Assembly: GCA_026127925.1 (NCBI GenBank)
Contig: JAJSLM010000004.1
Span: 1-64,000, forward strand
From: Thermoplasmatales archaeon
Lineage (GTDB): Archaea > Thermoplasmatota > Thermoplasmata > Thermoplasmatales > Thermoplasmataceae
Length of the DNA stretch: 64,000 nucleotides
Reading direction: 5' to 3'
In this document: one piece after another, positions 53,094 through 63,049 of the stretch
How positions within the stretch are numbered: the stretch's first letter is position 1
Layout: every line of letters begins with the position of its first letter
Notes under the pieces: model-generated
What the model was told of the DNA's origin: nothing
Database searches by the model: none
The model's input: only the letters and a program-made list of their open reading frames with translations
Made by a program: the position numbers and the translations under genes

Positions 53094-54224
53094 TTACTTT
53101 GATGAGTAAGTTCTGCGGAAGTCCTCTAGAACAGACATGTAGTTCATGAAGGCGTAGTACGGTGATCCATAGGGATTGAAATAATCGTGGACCTCTTGAT
53201 CACTGAATCGGGATACAGACATATAGTAAATGAGATCAGAAACCTGCAACCGCCTCCAGATCTCCGGGTTGCTATTGATCTCCAGCGATTTCAAAAGATC
53301 GAAAGCATCTCTCTGCATGTCGTTTCCAAGCCACGCGTTAAGATTGCGCCCGACATCCGCCCATGAAACATAATCTTGTATTGAGAGAGTATTGCCTTTC
53401 GAACTATTATTACAGAATTCATCTACCGTCTGTATGGATATATTGCGTTTCTCAAGTTCTTTAGGCAGCGCCTTTAGGAATTCAAATATGCCAGTCTCCC
53501 TCCACTGGTGCTCACCAAATGTTTCATAATCCATGAATAAGTTTACAACTTCACCAGGCGATCTGGCCACCCAGTCAGAAAACTTATCCGCATAAAGAGG
53601 GAATTCATTCCATGAATGATTTGAAAAACGGAATGAAATATCATCGCTAAGCTTGTAATTTCGCAACAAAAGATTCATCCCAGAAACAGAGGAATACTTT
53701 ACATTCGGATTATTATAAGCAATGATTTTATCCGTACCTTCGGTTAAAATATTCCTAAAATCTAGATCCTTTGCCAATCGAGAAACGTCGTCGTTATAGA
53801 TCAGTTCGGTGTTCCTGAAAGTTTGCGGTACATGCCCAAAAAGTTTTGATATAGCATCTCTATGTTTGTTCACCTGAAAAATGAATTCTTTTTTGTTCCA
53901 GATAGACGATAGGCTATGGTAGTATGTCTCAGCTACAGGTTCGCCCAATCCTGATCGAAAATATTCCTTGAAAACATCAAGAGATCCGGAGTCCGTCGCT
54001 GTGAGTTGATCGAGTAGAATGCCGGAAATGGATATGCTGGCTTTTATTCCGCTATCAATAAGTATCTGAGTGGCAGGAGTGTAACACTTTTCAGCGACGC
54101 GCTGCACAATTTCCCTGTTTTTGGATTCCCAGAAATAATCATGATTAACCCCTATTTCTGCTATTCTGTACGGTCTTATCCTCATTGGTTGATGTGCTTC
54201 GAAAAAGAATACCACGGATTTCAT
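53094..54224 (-). CDS. glycoside hydrolase family 57 alpha-glucanase
   Basis: A 376-residue GH57 enzyme. FEAHQPMRIRPYR is the first signature, FRNTELIYND carries the nucleophile Glu, and MDYETFGEHQW the acid/base Asp. Members are alpha-amylases, 4-alpha-glucanotransferases or amylopullulanases. There is no signal peptide, so it acts inside the cell. It overlaps the preceding glycosyltransferase by 4 nt and belongs to a glycogen/alpha-glucan operon with it. Confidence 0.88.
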   Translation of the reverse strand: MKSVVFFFEAHQPMRIRPYRIAEIGVNHDYFWESKNREIVQRVAEKCYTPATQILIDSGIKASISISGILLDQLTATDSGSLDVFKEYFRSGLGEPVAETYYHSLSSIWNKKEFIFQVNKHRDAISKLFGHVPQTFRNTELIYNDDVSRLAKDLDFRNILTEGTDKIIAYNNPNVKYSSVSGMNLLLRNYKLSDDISFRFSNHSWNEFPLYADKFSDWVARSPGEVVNLFMDYETFGEHQWRETGIFEFLKALPKELEKRNISIQTVDEFCNNSSKGNTLSIQDYVSWADVGRNLNAWLGNDMQRDAFDLLKSLEINSNPEIWRRLQVSDLIYYMSVSRFSDQEVHDYFNPYGSPYYAFMNYMSVLEDFRRTYSSK

Positions 54225-55339
54225 AAACCTGTATACACCCCCATTGTTTGCACTGCAGCTCGCCTCCAGGTAAACCTCGACGCTTCGATCTGCCCCAGCG
54301 AGCCGAGAGTACCTCTAAGGCTCTTGTACTTAACTACATAAAGTATGTACTGGGAGAATAGATCAGTGTCCCAGTAATCAGCTTTCAAGACGTTCCTAAG
54401 TGTTTCCCCGACTCCAGTCGTGTTACTTATGACGACAGGCGTTCCGGAAATTAACGATTCCAGAACAGTCATACCAAATGGCTCAGAAACAGCAGGAAGT
54501 ACGAAGATATCGCTGTCCCTGTAATACTTGGCAGACTCCCTGAAACTCACAAAACCTTCGAACTTAATTTGATTTGTTATGCCCAATTCCTTTGCCATCC
54601 ACTTCATTTCGCTTGACTGTTCTCCGCTACCTGCTACAGTAAATTCGATGTCATTCTTTATTTTAAGTACCTTTGCTGCAGTCTCCATGAAAAATTTTCC
54701 ACCCTTCTGGCTTGTAAGTCTGCCAAAATAAAGGACCCTGTTCTTCAATTCATAGTCCTTTTCCTCAGATATGTAATAATCTTTGTTAACGCCGTTGTAT
54801 ACAACCTTAATTTTATCTGGATCACAGCCATACTCTTTTACAACTATGCTTTTTGTATAATTGGATACAGCTATAACGCGATCCGCTCCGATAACACCCA
54901 TTTTTTCTATCTCCATTATCCTCTTTTGTGGGTTGAAATATGCTGATCTGTCAAGTTCCGTGCTGTGAACCGTTACGACAAGAGGGATGTGGTACTTTTT
55001 TGACAGCTGCACCCCTGACAGGTACGTTATCCAATCATGGCAGTGTATAATCTTCACACCCCTTGGATCAAATGCCTTCACAACCTGCTCGTTGTAACTC
55101 AAAACGGATTCGTAAAAGTCCGGAAACGAGGTGATCTCGTACGGGTTTCCGGCTATACCATGCTCGATTGGAACAGGAATTACGTTAAATTTATAGGTGA
55201 GCTTCAAACCTTTGAAGCTTGGAACATAGAGATCGATGTCAACATAGTCTGCTATCTCTGAGAACAGGTTGAGCGTGTGTATTCCTAAACCGCCAGAGAA
55301 TGCAGGAGGAAGTTCCCATCCTATAACAGCTATTTTCAT
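54221..55339 (-). CDS. glycogen synthase-like glycosyltransferase (GT4/GT5)
   Basis: A 372-residue GT-B enzyme. MKIAVIGWELPPAFSGGLGIHTLNLFSE has the KxGG-like N-terminus, DWITYLSGVQL and the C-terminal domain FGRLTSQKGGKFFMETAAKVL then EPFGMTVLESLISGTPVV (EX7E) complete the donor site. Glycogen synthases of archaea are of this type, using UDP- or ADP-glucose. I start at ATG 55339, ten nt after GGTGAT, instead of GTG 55369. It overlaps the GH57 gene. Confidence 0.85.
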   Translation of the reverse strand: MKIAVIGWELPPAFSGGLGIHTLNLFSEIADYVDIDLYVPSFKGLKLTYKFNVIPVPIEHGIAGNPYEITSFPDFYESVLSYNEQVVKAFDPRGVKIIHCHDWITYLSGVQLSKKYHIPLVVTVHSTELDRSAYFNPQKRIMEIEKMGVIGADRVIAVSNYTKSIVVKEYGCDPDKIKVVYNGVNKDYYISEEKDYELKNRVLYFGRLTSQKGGKFFMETAAKVLKIKNDIEFTVAGSGEQSSEMKWMAKELGITNQIKFEGFVSFRESAKYYRDSDIFVLPAVSEPFGMTVLESLISGTPVVISNTTGVGETLRNVLKADYWDTDLFSQYILYVVKYKSLRGTLGSLGQIEASRFTWRRAAVQTMGVYTGL

Positions 55340-55542
55340 ATCCGCCCAATCACCGAGTCCAGTAAACACGTTCCATTATTAAAACAAAAGTAATCAAAAG
55401 TCGAATATTGTTTAGACATAAGAAATGAACAATGCCTCACAATAACTTAATCAATAGTTGCTTATTATTGTTTTCCGATTGATTTCCCAGACTGTTGTTG
55501 GTGGATAATATTGCGATCCGGATATCTCGATGAGGCTGTTCC

Positions 55543-57345
55543 TCACGTTGGCTTAAGATCTTCTTCGTAAGCACGTATAAGCTCTGCGTGACTCCAAGCC
55601 TGTGCAATACATCCTCTCCCTACCTGTGGATCAACGCCATCGTATATCTCAGGCACAAGACTGTGTTCATAAAGTGGACGAAAATATGAAAAAAGATCAC
55701 TGGCACTCACGCCAAATCTCTTAGCAGCAGTTATATACGGCCCAACTAACCACGGCCAAACAGTGCCGTTGTGATACGCTTTGTCCCTGGAGTGAAGATC
55801 GCCCTCATAAATCGGTTCAAAATTCAGATCTTCAGAAGAGAGTGTTCGGAGACCGTAAGGTGTCAACAAAAACTCATCAACCTGTGAAATGTAATCATGG
55901 AATTGAGTTTTCATCACCGGAAATGGAAGAGAATAGGCAAAGAGGAAATTAGGTCTTAGAGAGAAATCGTCTGGATCGTATGTGTCCAGAAATTTCTTGC
56001 CCCGTATGAATTTTCGCGGAAACGCATCCTTCAACTCTGTCATCATCTGCTCGAGGTCCTTTGGAAAGTCTTTCTCCAATTCAGCAGAAAAATATTTCAT
56101 CGTGCTGAGCGCGTTAAACCAGAGGGCATTAATATCAACCGGTTTTCCGATTCTTGGAGTCATTGAAATATCGCCGATCCTTGCGTCCATCCAGGTCAAG
56201 CCAGGTTTTTTGAGGGTTACAAAACCACCATCAAGCTCGAAGAATTCATTGCCTTTGGAATAGTCATAAATCAACCTTTCCAGTTTTTCATACAACTCCT
56301 CAAGGAATTCCTTATCGCGAGAATAAGCATAGTACTTGTAAAATGCATAGAAAAGCCAAAGTGTTGAATCGGCTGTGACTTTATTATCATTCGTATCCAG
56401 GCTTCTTGGAACTATGCCATTCTCGCTGTGCTCCAAGTAGTTGGACAGGATCTTCCTGGCGAGATCGTATTTTCTGCGGCATAATAACAGGCCCGGAACA
56501 GATATCAGTGCGTCCCTTGCCCACGTTCCAAACCAGTGGAATCCTGCGATGATATTATCATTAGTGAGGAAAAAAGTCGAACTTGCCTTTATTTCCTCTA
56601 TACCGGACACACGCTTTCTTAGGCCCATTTCATTAAAGTAATAGCTCTTGACAGTTTCGAAGTCGATTGGGCGATCTGTTTCGGAGATATTTATTTCAAG
56701 CTGCCGATTCACCAATTCGCCCTCAAAATGACCTGGATTGAAGAGATCTTCCTGCCAGGCGTATCCACGAACCTTCTCTTCGGGATACTCAAGTTTCCTG
56801 TACCAGTCACCACCAGGCACATACTTAAGCTGTGAGATCACGTTAAACTTTAGTTCACCTGATCTGAAGGAGGTTATTCTCGCACTTTTTGATTCCGCAG
56901 CATCGAACGAGCGCTTCTCGAACAAACTATAAGAAGGCCGAAAAGCAACAAGAGGGAAGAGAGATATTTTCTCCGGAACGACCTTGGGGAATGTATAGCG
57001 TATCACCAAGTGGTCTTCCTGAGGGTGCATTATTATCTCCTTCTGAATTGCGATGTCCCCATGCTGGAACGTAACGATCGGATAAGGGAATGAAGCGTAA
57101 TTCCTTATTAATTTGTAACCGAGAGGGTATACAGTATTTGGGTAATAATTCGTATCCAGGCTGAACTTTACTCCTTTGTTCTCGAATATTTCAAAAAGCT
57201 TGGATAACAGTACCCACCTATCATGATGCTCATTTATGGATGAAACAAGAAGTCCGTGGTAAGATCTTGTGTTCGCAAAACTAACAGTGGAGGATGAATA
57301 ACTCCCCTTCCTGTTCGCCAAAAGCCATTCTTTGTTTATATTCAC
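55543..57345 (-). CDS. glycogen debranching enzyme (amylo-alpha-1,6-glucosidase, GH133 type)
   Basis: A 600-residue protein. The N-terminal beta domain includes NTRSYHGLLVSSINEHHDRWVLLSKL and the C-terminal alpha/alpha barrel starts near GFHWFGTWARDALISVPGLLL, the hallmark FGTWARDALIS of archaeal GDE, ending DGVDPQVGRGCIAQAWSHAELIRAYEE. It hydrolyses alpha-1,6 branches of limit dextrins. Starts at GTG 57345, probably leaderless. Divergent from the GH15 gene and convergent in sense with the glycosyltransferase downstream. Confidence 0.88.
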   Translation of the reverse strand: MNINKEWLLANRKGSYSSSTVSFANTRSYHGLLVSSINEHHDRWVLLSKLFEIFENKGVKFSLDTNYYPNTVYPLGYKLIRNYASFPYPIVTFQHGDIAIQKEIIMHPQEDHLVIRYTFPKVVPEKISLFPLVAFRPSYSLFEKRSFDAAESKSARITSFRSGELKFNVISQLKYVPGGDWYRKLEYPEEKVRGYAWQEDLFNPGHFEGELVNRQLEINISETDRPIDFETVKSYYFNEMGLRKRVSGIEEIKASSTFFLTNDNIIAGFHWFGTWARDALISVPGLLLCRRKYDLARKILSNYLEHSENGIVPRSLDTNDNKVTADSTLWLFYAFYKYYAYSRDKEFLEELYEKLERLIYDYSKGNEFFELDGGFVTLKKPGLTWMDARIGDISMTPRIGKPVDINALWFNALSTMKYFSAELEKDFPKDLEQMMTELKDAFPRKFIRGKKFLDTYDPDDFSLRPNFLFAYSLPFPVMKTQFHDYISQVDEFLLTPYGLRTLSSEDLNFEPIYEGDLHSRDKAYHNGTVWPWLVGPYITAAKRFGVSASDLFSYFRPLYEHSLVPEIYDGVDPQVGRGCIAQAWSHAELIRAYEEDLKPT

Positions 57346-57561
57346 AGCATGTGAATCCTATGATCTTTAAAGAATTATTCGCCTTTACACAGTTGAAAGT
57401 TTATCTCATGAATTCACCATAATAAATCGAGTAAAGAATTCTAACCACAGAACCAAAGTTCGGGTTACTTATTTCCAGAGCTTTTACTAGTGAAATTTGG
57501 GCAGATGAATCTTTAACGCATTATAAGCAAAGATTTAAACCGAAGTGCGATTGCAGAGCCA
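57346..57561. promoter_or_regulatory. divergent promoter of debranching enzyme and glucoamylase genes
   Basis: A minus-strand TTTAAAG (about 57367-57373) is spaced to start transcription at the GTG of the debranching gene; a plus-strand ATTTAAACC (57531-57539) is spaced to the ATG of the glucoamylase. ATTCAC-N5-GTGAAT (57340-57356) covers the first start. Both genes look leaderless. Confidence 0.5.
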
Positions 57562-59469
57562 ATGGTTAGATATCTTCCGTTGGGTAACGGTAGATTACTT
57601 GTTGGATTTGACAGTGAGCATAGACTTGTGGATTTCTATTATTCAAAATTTCAAGCCGAAAATCACTCTGGTGGAAAACCTTTCAGATTCGGTATTTCTG
57701 TGAATAATGCCTTTAAGTGGGTAGATAGCTCAGTTATTTCCCTATGGGATTATCTCGATCATACAATGATCGGTATAAGCAAGTACAGTCTTTTTGGGAT
57801 TGAGTTCACAAACAACGATTTCGTGGATATTTACGATGACGTTCTCTCAAGGGAGATCACCGCAAAGAATAGCTCGAACGAAAGAAAAGAGATCCATTTC
57901 TTCTTCCATCAGAACTTTCTGATTTATGGCAACAATATTGGTGATACCGCAATATATGATCCGGACATGAACGGCGTCATCCATTATAAGGTAAACCGTT
58001 ATTTTTTTGCAAGCACCGCAGATCAGTCGGGCAACACAATGGATCAGTATTCTATCGGGGTGAAAGACTTTGAGGGGCTGGAAGGAACCTGGAAAGACGC
58101 TGAAGACTCACAACTATCAATGAACCCTGTCGCCACCGGGTCTGTTGATTCTGTTATCAGGCATACCCTATCTCTGGAGCCGGGAGAAACAAAGTCTATG
58201 TTTTACTACGTCCTGTGCGCCTCAGGCCTCGAAAAGATCCAGGAAATGAGGAAACAGATCGATTATCTCTCTTTAAAACGCATGCGCGTGCGAACAGAAA
58301 ACTACTGGAAACTCTGGTCTTCGAAGGAAGAAGTTGACGTAAATGGACCTATCAACTCACTATTCAAAAGATCATTGTTTGTGATAAGAAGTCACGTCAA
58401 TGATATAGGAGGCATTGTGGCATCAAGCGACAGTGAAATCCTTGGTTCAAAGCGTGATGGATATTATTACGTATGGCCCAGAGATGCTGCAATCGCTGCA
58501 TATTCGCTTGTAAGGGCCAATCATCTTGGGCCTGCATCAAAGTTCTTCTCCTTTGCAAAGAGCGTTATTTCCCCGAAAGGTTTCTTTTATCACAAGTATA
58601 CTCCTGATGCAAGAATCGCAAGCAGCTGGCTTCCAATGGTCATGGGCAAAAAAAACATATTGCCGATTCAGGAAGATGAAACCGCCCTGGTTCTGTGGGC
58701 TATGTGGAATCACTTTTCCTTGGCAAAGGATATAGAATATATAGGCACATTTTATGAAAGCGTGATAAGGAAAAGCGCGAACTTCATCCTTGACTACCGG
58801 GATGGAAACCTTCCAAAACCGTCATTCGACCTCTGGGAGGAGAGATTCGGCGTCCATACATATACAATTGCAACATGTTACGCTGCACTCATGGCAGCAT
58901 CTAATTTCTCGCGCACCCTTGGAGACGACAATTACGCTGAGGATTATCTTAAGGCAGCAAACAGCATGAGGGATGACTTTGATAAACTTTTTTATTCAGA
59001 TGAAAAGAAATATTATGCAAGAGCTTTTATAGATGATAAACCAGACTTTACAGTGGATTCTGCGATTATGTCCACATTTCTTTATGGCATGAAGGACCCG
59101 AGAGATCCTAAGGTGGAAAACTCAATCAATGCGATAACGTCCCGGCTATGGGTGAAACCAATCGGAGGTATAGCGAGATACGAGAACGACTACTACCAGA
59201 GGATCAAACCAGATAGGGACGTTCCTGGAAATCCATGGATAATAACTACGCTGTGGCTTGCGCAGTACTACGCAGCAGTTGGGAAGACAAAAGAGGCTTT
59301 TGATTTGATTTCGTGGGTGAACAAGCAGAGCCAGAAATCCGGCATATTGCCTGAACAGGTTAACCCTTATGACGGGAGCGCGTTATCTGTTTCTCCGTTG
59401 GTCTGGAGCCACGCCGAATATGTTATTACAATTTTAAAGCTGAAGATCGTGCCAAAGATGAACAACTGA
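57562..59469 (+). CDS. GH15 glucoamylase-type glucan 1,4-alpha-glucosidase
   Basis: A 635-residue GH15 enzyme: an N-terminal beta-sandwich (RYLPLGNGRLLVGFD, SHDH-like LDHTMIGISKYSLFG) and a C-terminal alpha/alpha barrel with DGYYYVWPRDAA, DLWEERFGVHTYT carrying the catalytic acid Glu and GILPEQVNPYDGS with the base Glu. It releases glucose from the ends of alpha-glucans. No signal peptide is visible, so it is cytoplasmic, matching glycogen breakdown. Divergent from the debranching enzyme. Confidence 0.92.
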   Translation: MVRYLPLGNGRLLVGFDSEHRLVDFYYSKFQAENHSGGKPFRFGISVNNAFKWVDSSVISLWDYLDHTMIGISKYSLFGIEFTNNDFVDIYDDVLSREITAKNSSNERKEIHFFFHQNFLIYGNNIGDTAIYDPDMNGVIHYKVNRYFFASTADQSGNTMDQYSIGVKDFEGLEGTWKDAEDSQLSMNPVATGSVDSVIRHTLSLEPGETKSMFYYVLCASGLEKIQEMRKQIDYLSLKRMRVRTENYWKLWSSKEEVDVNGPINSLFKRSLFVIRSHVNDIGGIVASSDSEILGSKRDGYYYVWPRDAAIAAYSLVRANHLGPASKFFSFAKSVISPKGFFYHKYTPDARIASSWLPMVMGKKNILPIQEDETALVLWAMWNHFSLAKDIEYIGTFYESVIRKSANFILDYRDGNLPKPSFDLWEERFGVHTYTIATCYAALMAASNFSRTLGDDNYAEDYLKAANSMRDDFDKLFYSDEKKYYARAFIDDKPDFTVDSAIMSTFLYGMKDPRDPKVENSINAITSRLWVKPIGGIARYENDYYQRIKPDRDVPGNPWIITTLWLAQYYAAVGKTKEAFDLISWVNKQSQKSGILPEQVNPYDGSALSVSPLVWSHAEYVITILKLKIVPKMNN

Positions 59470-59503
59470 GATCATAGACCGATGGAAGCACAAGGAAAAC
59501 TGA

Positions 59504-60193
59504 TCACTTTATTTTCTTCTCCATGACGTGAGCAAATGTGAATTCAAGATCAAGGTGCTTCTCAAGTATTGTGTTCAAATTTACGTTTGAGGAGATGCAT
59601 GTGTATCCGCTTCCCGTAAACCCGATCGGTTCACTGGACTTTTGCAGTATCTGAGCGGTCTCAGAAACCCCTCTGTATATCACCCACCTCTCCCCATTGC
59701 CTTTTACAAATGAAGGCACAGGACCTTTATTCTTCGTAAATTTCCATCCATTATTAAGGAGTCCATCGTAATTTATTTCGCTCGCCTCAAAGCGATCCAA
59801 AAGAGGGATACCATCAAGGAAATAGAAACTTTCAAGTATACGAAATCCAAGTTTCAGGGAAAGGTTCAACGACGCTTCATTTTCGTCGTTGATTAGCATT
59901 CTTACTGATGTACAGCTGTGTTCCAGAGCTCGCTCAATTGACGCTTCTGTGAGCTTTGTACCGATGCCTTTTCTCCAGAACGCTGGATGCACTCTTAATC
60001 CACTCAGCCACGCAGAACCATCATCGAGGTATTCAATCTTTGAAAAACCACCTATCGATCCATCCTCGTATACTAGAACTTCACCCCACTTCAAGTACGC
60101 TTTTCCTTCTCTGTTTATATAATCTTCATAGCCTGAGCGTTTAGAAACTTCGCTTATTTGAATCCAGTCTTGGTCTTTAGCCAGTCTTATCAA
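59504..60193 (-). CDS. GNAT-family N-acetyltransferase
   Basis: A 229-residue GNAT. WLSGLRVHPAFWRKGIGTKLTEASIERAL contains the acetyl-CoA loop (RKGIGTK), and VRMLINDENEASLNLSLKLGFRILE the V/N motif. The last 100 residues form a second, unrecognised domain (WVIYRGVSETAQIL). Substrate unknown. It starts at TTG 60193 next to a divergent tiny zinc-finger gene. Confidence 0.75.
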   Translation of the reverse strand: MIRLAKDQDWIQISEVSKRSGYEDYINREGKAYLKWGEVLVYEDGSIGGFSKIEYLDDGSAWLSGLRVHPAFWRKGIGTKLTEASIERALEHSCTSVRMLINDENEASLNLSLKLGFRILESFYFLDGIPLLDRFEASEINYDGLLNNGWKFTKNKGPVPSFVKGNGERWVIYRGVSETAQILQKSSEPIGFTGSGYTCISSNVNLNTILEKHLDLEFTFAHVMEKKIK

Positions 60194-60241
60194 TACTGTT
60201 GCATATTGAAAAGGTTAAAAAACTTAATTGTGTAACTGTTT

Positions 60242-60397
60242 ATGAAACGAATGTCAATTTCTGGTCTGTGTCACATATGCGGCAAGCCGGCCTATAGTAT
60301 TTGCTTGATGTGCCACGAGCCTACATGTGCGGATCATCTGACTGCCCTTGGTATCTGCACATTATGCATTAAAAGGCACGGCGGAAAGATTCAATGA
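60242..60397 (+). CDS. 51-residue zinc-finger protein
   Basis: A short frame, ATG 60242 to TGA 60395-60397, encodes CHICGKPAYSICLMCHEPTC then ADHLTALGICTLCIKRHGG. The Cys/His spacing (C-x2-C, C-x2-C, C-x2-H, C-x2-C, H) resembles a cross-brace finger of the B-box/HIT kind with two zinc sites. A TTAAAAAACTTAATTG TATA region lies about 25 nt before. It overlaps the last 7 nt of pheS on the other strand. The motif density makes it very likely a real gene. Confidence 0.7.
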   Translation: MKRMSISGLCHICGKPAYSICLMCHEPTCADHLTALGICTLCIKRHGGKIQ

Positions 60398-61896
60398 TTT
60401 ACCACTGAGTATGTCCTCAGCCACTCGATGTCGCTTTGATATATTTTCCTGACGTCATCAAGGCCATAATAAAGCATAGCAAGCCTTTCCAAGCCCAGAC
60501 CCCATGCTATCACCTTTCCTTTAAGGCCGAGAGGTTCAGTGACCTCCGGCCTGAAAACCCCTGAACCCCCTAGCTCCACCTCTTTGCCATCGAGATAAGC
60601 AACAACGTCCATGCTTGGTTCTGTATAGGGATAATAGGATGGAATGAATTTCAATTTGTTAAATCCCAGTCGGCCATAAAATTCCGTCATGAGCCATTTA
60701 AGGGTTGATAAATTAGCATCCTTTCCGTAATACGCCCCCTCTATTTGATTCAGTTCTGCCAAATGCTTCCAGTCCACGCTTTCATGCCGGAACACCTTAT
60801 CTACTGAGAACACTGCAACCGGAGGTTCCGGATGCTCATACAGGTACCGTATCGTACTAACGGTCGTATGCGTTCTCAACAATAGATCCATTGCCTTCGT
60901 CTCCGACCATTCATATTCCCAGCCACGGTATGCTTTTATACCATTTTCATGCACTCTTTTCAATATTTTAAGTACTTCAGGATGCTCGAAAACCGGCTTT
61001 TTTTGGCTTTTAAGGAAAAAGGTGTCCTGCATTTCCCGAGCCGGATGATCCTGAGGAATAAAAAGGGCATCCATATTCCATCCAGAGTATTCTATGTAAT
61101 GCCCTGGCATTTCAGTGAAACCCATACCGACAAATATTTTCTTGATTTCTGAGGTGAGCAGGGTAAGAGGATGCAGGAAGCTCCCAGTTCTTGACTCAAC
61201 CTGCGAGGTGAGATCGTAATCCCTGAATTTCTTCTCCTTCCATTTTCCCGATGTCATTATCTCTGAGGTGATCTCCTCAATCTGGCCAGATTCACTATAA
61301 TGGGAGATGGCCTCAGCGCCAAGGGGAGTGATTGAAATTTCTCTGACTGTTCTCTTCCTCTCAAGAATTACTCCACCGCGTTTCCTGAAGCGTTCCAGCA
61401 TTTCTTTATCGGCGATCTTGTTTCCTTTCGAGAGGTTCTCCAGGAATAACTTCTTCTTAAAGATGTCTTGTTCAATCTCCTCGTTCTTTTCAAACTCTAT
61501 TTTACCGTGATCAGGCCGTATTCCGTACTTCGACAGTTGTGCTAGAGCTACTCGAATATCCTTTTCGCCAAAGTGTTCCGCAAGTTCTCCTATAAAAAAT
61601 GAACCCTTGGATGCACAGTGCTCATATAACCTTTCTTCAGGCAGTCCGGACACTAGAAATTCTGAACCCTCTTCACCAAGTGAGAAATAAGATTCTTCTT
61701 TCCTAGAGACGTATATGAGATTCTTGCTTTCCAACCATGAGATGGAGCTTGCGATCTGAACCCTTTCCATACCCGGTATAGAGATCTCAGGTTCGGGTAC
61801 CGTCCTCACATCCCTAGAATGTTCACGTATGAAATTTAAAACCTTGAATTCATTGAGACTTATACTGGCATTATATTTTTTCTCGTTATTTTCCAT
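60391..61896 (-). CDS. pheS: phenylalanyl-tRNA synthetase alpha subunit
   Basis: A 501-residue PheS of archaeal length. An N-terminal winged-helix segment (VQIASSISWLESKNLIYV) precedes the class II catalytic domain: GFTEMPGHYIEYSGWNMDALFIPQDHPAREMQDTFF (motif region), FRHESVDWKHLAELNQIEG, and GLGLERLAMLYYGLDDVR (motif 3). It activates Phe with PheT, whose gene is not here. Confidence 0.93.
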   Translation of the reverse strand: MENNEKKYNASISLNEFKVLNFIREHSRDVRTVPEPEISIPGMERVQIASSISWLESKNLIYVSRKEESYFSLGEEGSEFLVSGLPEERLYEHCASKGSFFIGELAEHFGEKDIRVALAQLSKYGIRPDHGKIEFEKNEEIEQDIFKKKLFLENLSKGNKIADKEMLERFRKRGGVILERKRTVREISITPLGAEAISHYSESGQIEEITSEIMTSGKWKEKKFRDYDLTSQVESRTGSFLHPLTLLTSEIKKIFVGMGFTEMPGHYIEYSGWNMDALFIPQDHPAREMQDTFFLKSQKKPVFEHPEVLKILKRVHENGIKAYRGWEYEWSETKAMDLLLRTHTTVSTIRYLYEHPEPPVAVFSVDKVFRHESVDWKHLAELNQIEGAYYGKDANLSTLKWLMTEFYGRLGFNKLKFIPSYYPYTEPSMDVVAYLDGKEVELGGSGVFRPEVTEPLGLKGKVIAWGLGLERLAMLYYGLDDVRKIYQSDIEWLRTYSVVNH

Positions 61897-61985
61897 TCTA
61901 CACTCGTACAGTTAATGTTTTCAGTAATATAGTTTTATTTTTTATATGATGATAGATCGAAATTGAGTTCCTGCCTCAGAGTCTT

Positions 61986-62996
61986 CTATTTTCTGTCCTG
62001 GCCTTTTCTTACTATGCCTGGCGGCACAAAAAGGAGCAAAATGTAAAGAACAAGCAATACAAGGGAAAGAAATTCGAAGATCAGTGAGTAGTTATAGATT
62101 ATAGGGCTATGACAAATTTTTGAAAAGATAAAGGATGTAAGAGAATATACGGATATAGGAAACAACGAGGACCAGAGTGATGCATTGTATCCATATGTCC
62201 TAGAAGCTTTCAATTTTAACATGCTTAGATAAGTAATTACTGGAAGTAGAAATGAAGCTACTATGAAGGACAATATCATAATTAAATAAACTACTTTATA
62301 CACCTGAAAATTCAATGAATCGTACAAAACTAGATAATAACTTGCAATGCTAATAAGGCCTCCAAACCCCATGGTAATCCATGTTATCCCAGATATCTTC
62401 TCGACCCATATACCGCGTCTTAACCACCTCAGTAAATTCAGTATAAGAATAGGAGTATAAAATACAACTGCCATAAAATAAGATACAAGAATGAAAATGA
62501 CCAGCAAATTTGAAAGTCCTCGATTCACGTGACCGAGCCAAGATAACAATATCGAAGTGGATAGGAGTGGTATTTCTGAAACCAACCACAAAGCCGAAGC
62601 TTCAGATACTGAAAACCGCTTTCGCGCCAAAAGAACAGCGATAAAAGCCACGGTGTAGAAAAGTACAACAAAAAAGAGAATCCCACCTATAATAAAGAGC
62701 GAAAAAGGGCTGGAAATAAGGGAAATCCTCATAAGGAGCAGGGACAGACCTGCCAGAAACGTAAAATTATTGAATCTCTCTTTTTTAGGATGTATGAACG
62801 CTAAACTATGGGACTTGATGGAATTCCATACAGACAAAGAAAGTAGAACTAAAAAGAACAATGAGCAAATTGCGAGTACTGCTCTAGAGAGGATGAAGAA
62901 TCTGTGAGCATACAACGAAATTGAAATTATCCCAGTTGCCATCACAGGTGCATAAGACGCTTTGTACAGATTTGCAAGAACGTTATTTATCTTCAT
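61986..62996 (-). CDS. TDT-family (TehA/Mae1/SLAC1-like) transporter
   Basis: A 336-residue protein with about ten hydrophobic helices. SYAPVMATGIISISLYAH fits the TehA/SLAC1 opening (P-V-M-A-T-G-I), and WITMGFGGLISIASYYLVLYD a later conserved segment. Members conduct anions such as chloride, nitrate, malate or tellurite. Neighbour 63050-63490, 53 nt upstream on the same strand, may be cotranscribed. Confidence 0.7.
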   Translation of the reverse strand: MKINNVLANLYKASYAPVMATGIISISLYAHRFFILSRAVLAICSLFFLVLLSLSVWNSIKSHSLAFIHPKKERFNNFTFLAGLSLLLMRISLISSPFSLFIIGGILFFVVLFYTVAFIAVLLARKRFSVSEASALWLVSEIPLLSTSILLSWLGHVNRGLSNLLVIFILVSYFMAVVFYTPILILNLLRWLRRGIWVEKISGITWITMGFGGLISIASYYLVLYDSLNFQVYKVVYLIMILSFIVASFLLPVITYLSMLKLKASRTYGYNASLWSSLFPISVYSLTSFIFSKICHSPIIYNYSLIFEFLSLVLLVLYILLLFVPPGIVRKGQDRK

Positions 62997-63049
62997 GATC
63001 GAATCTTTTAGTCCATCATTATTCCTGAAATTTTAATCGCTGCCAATAG

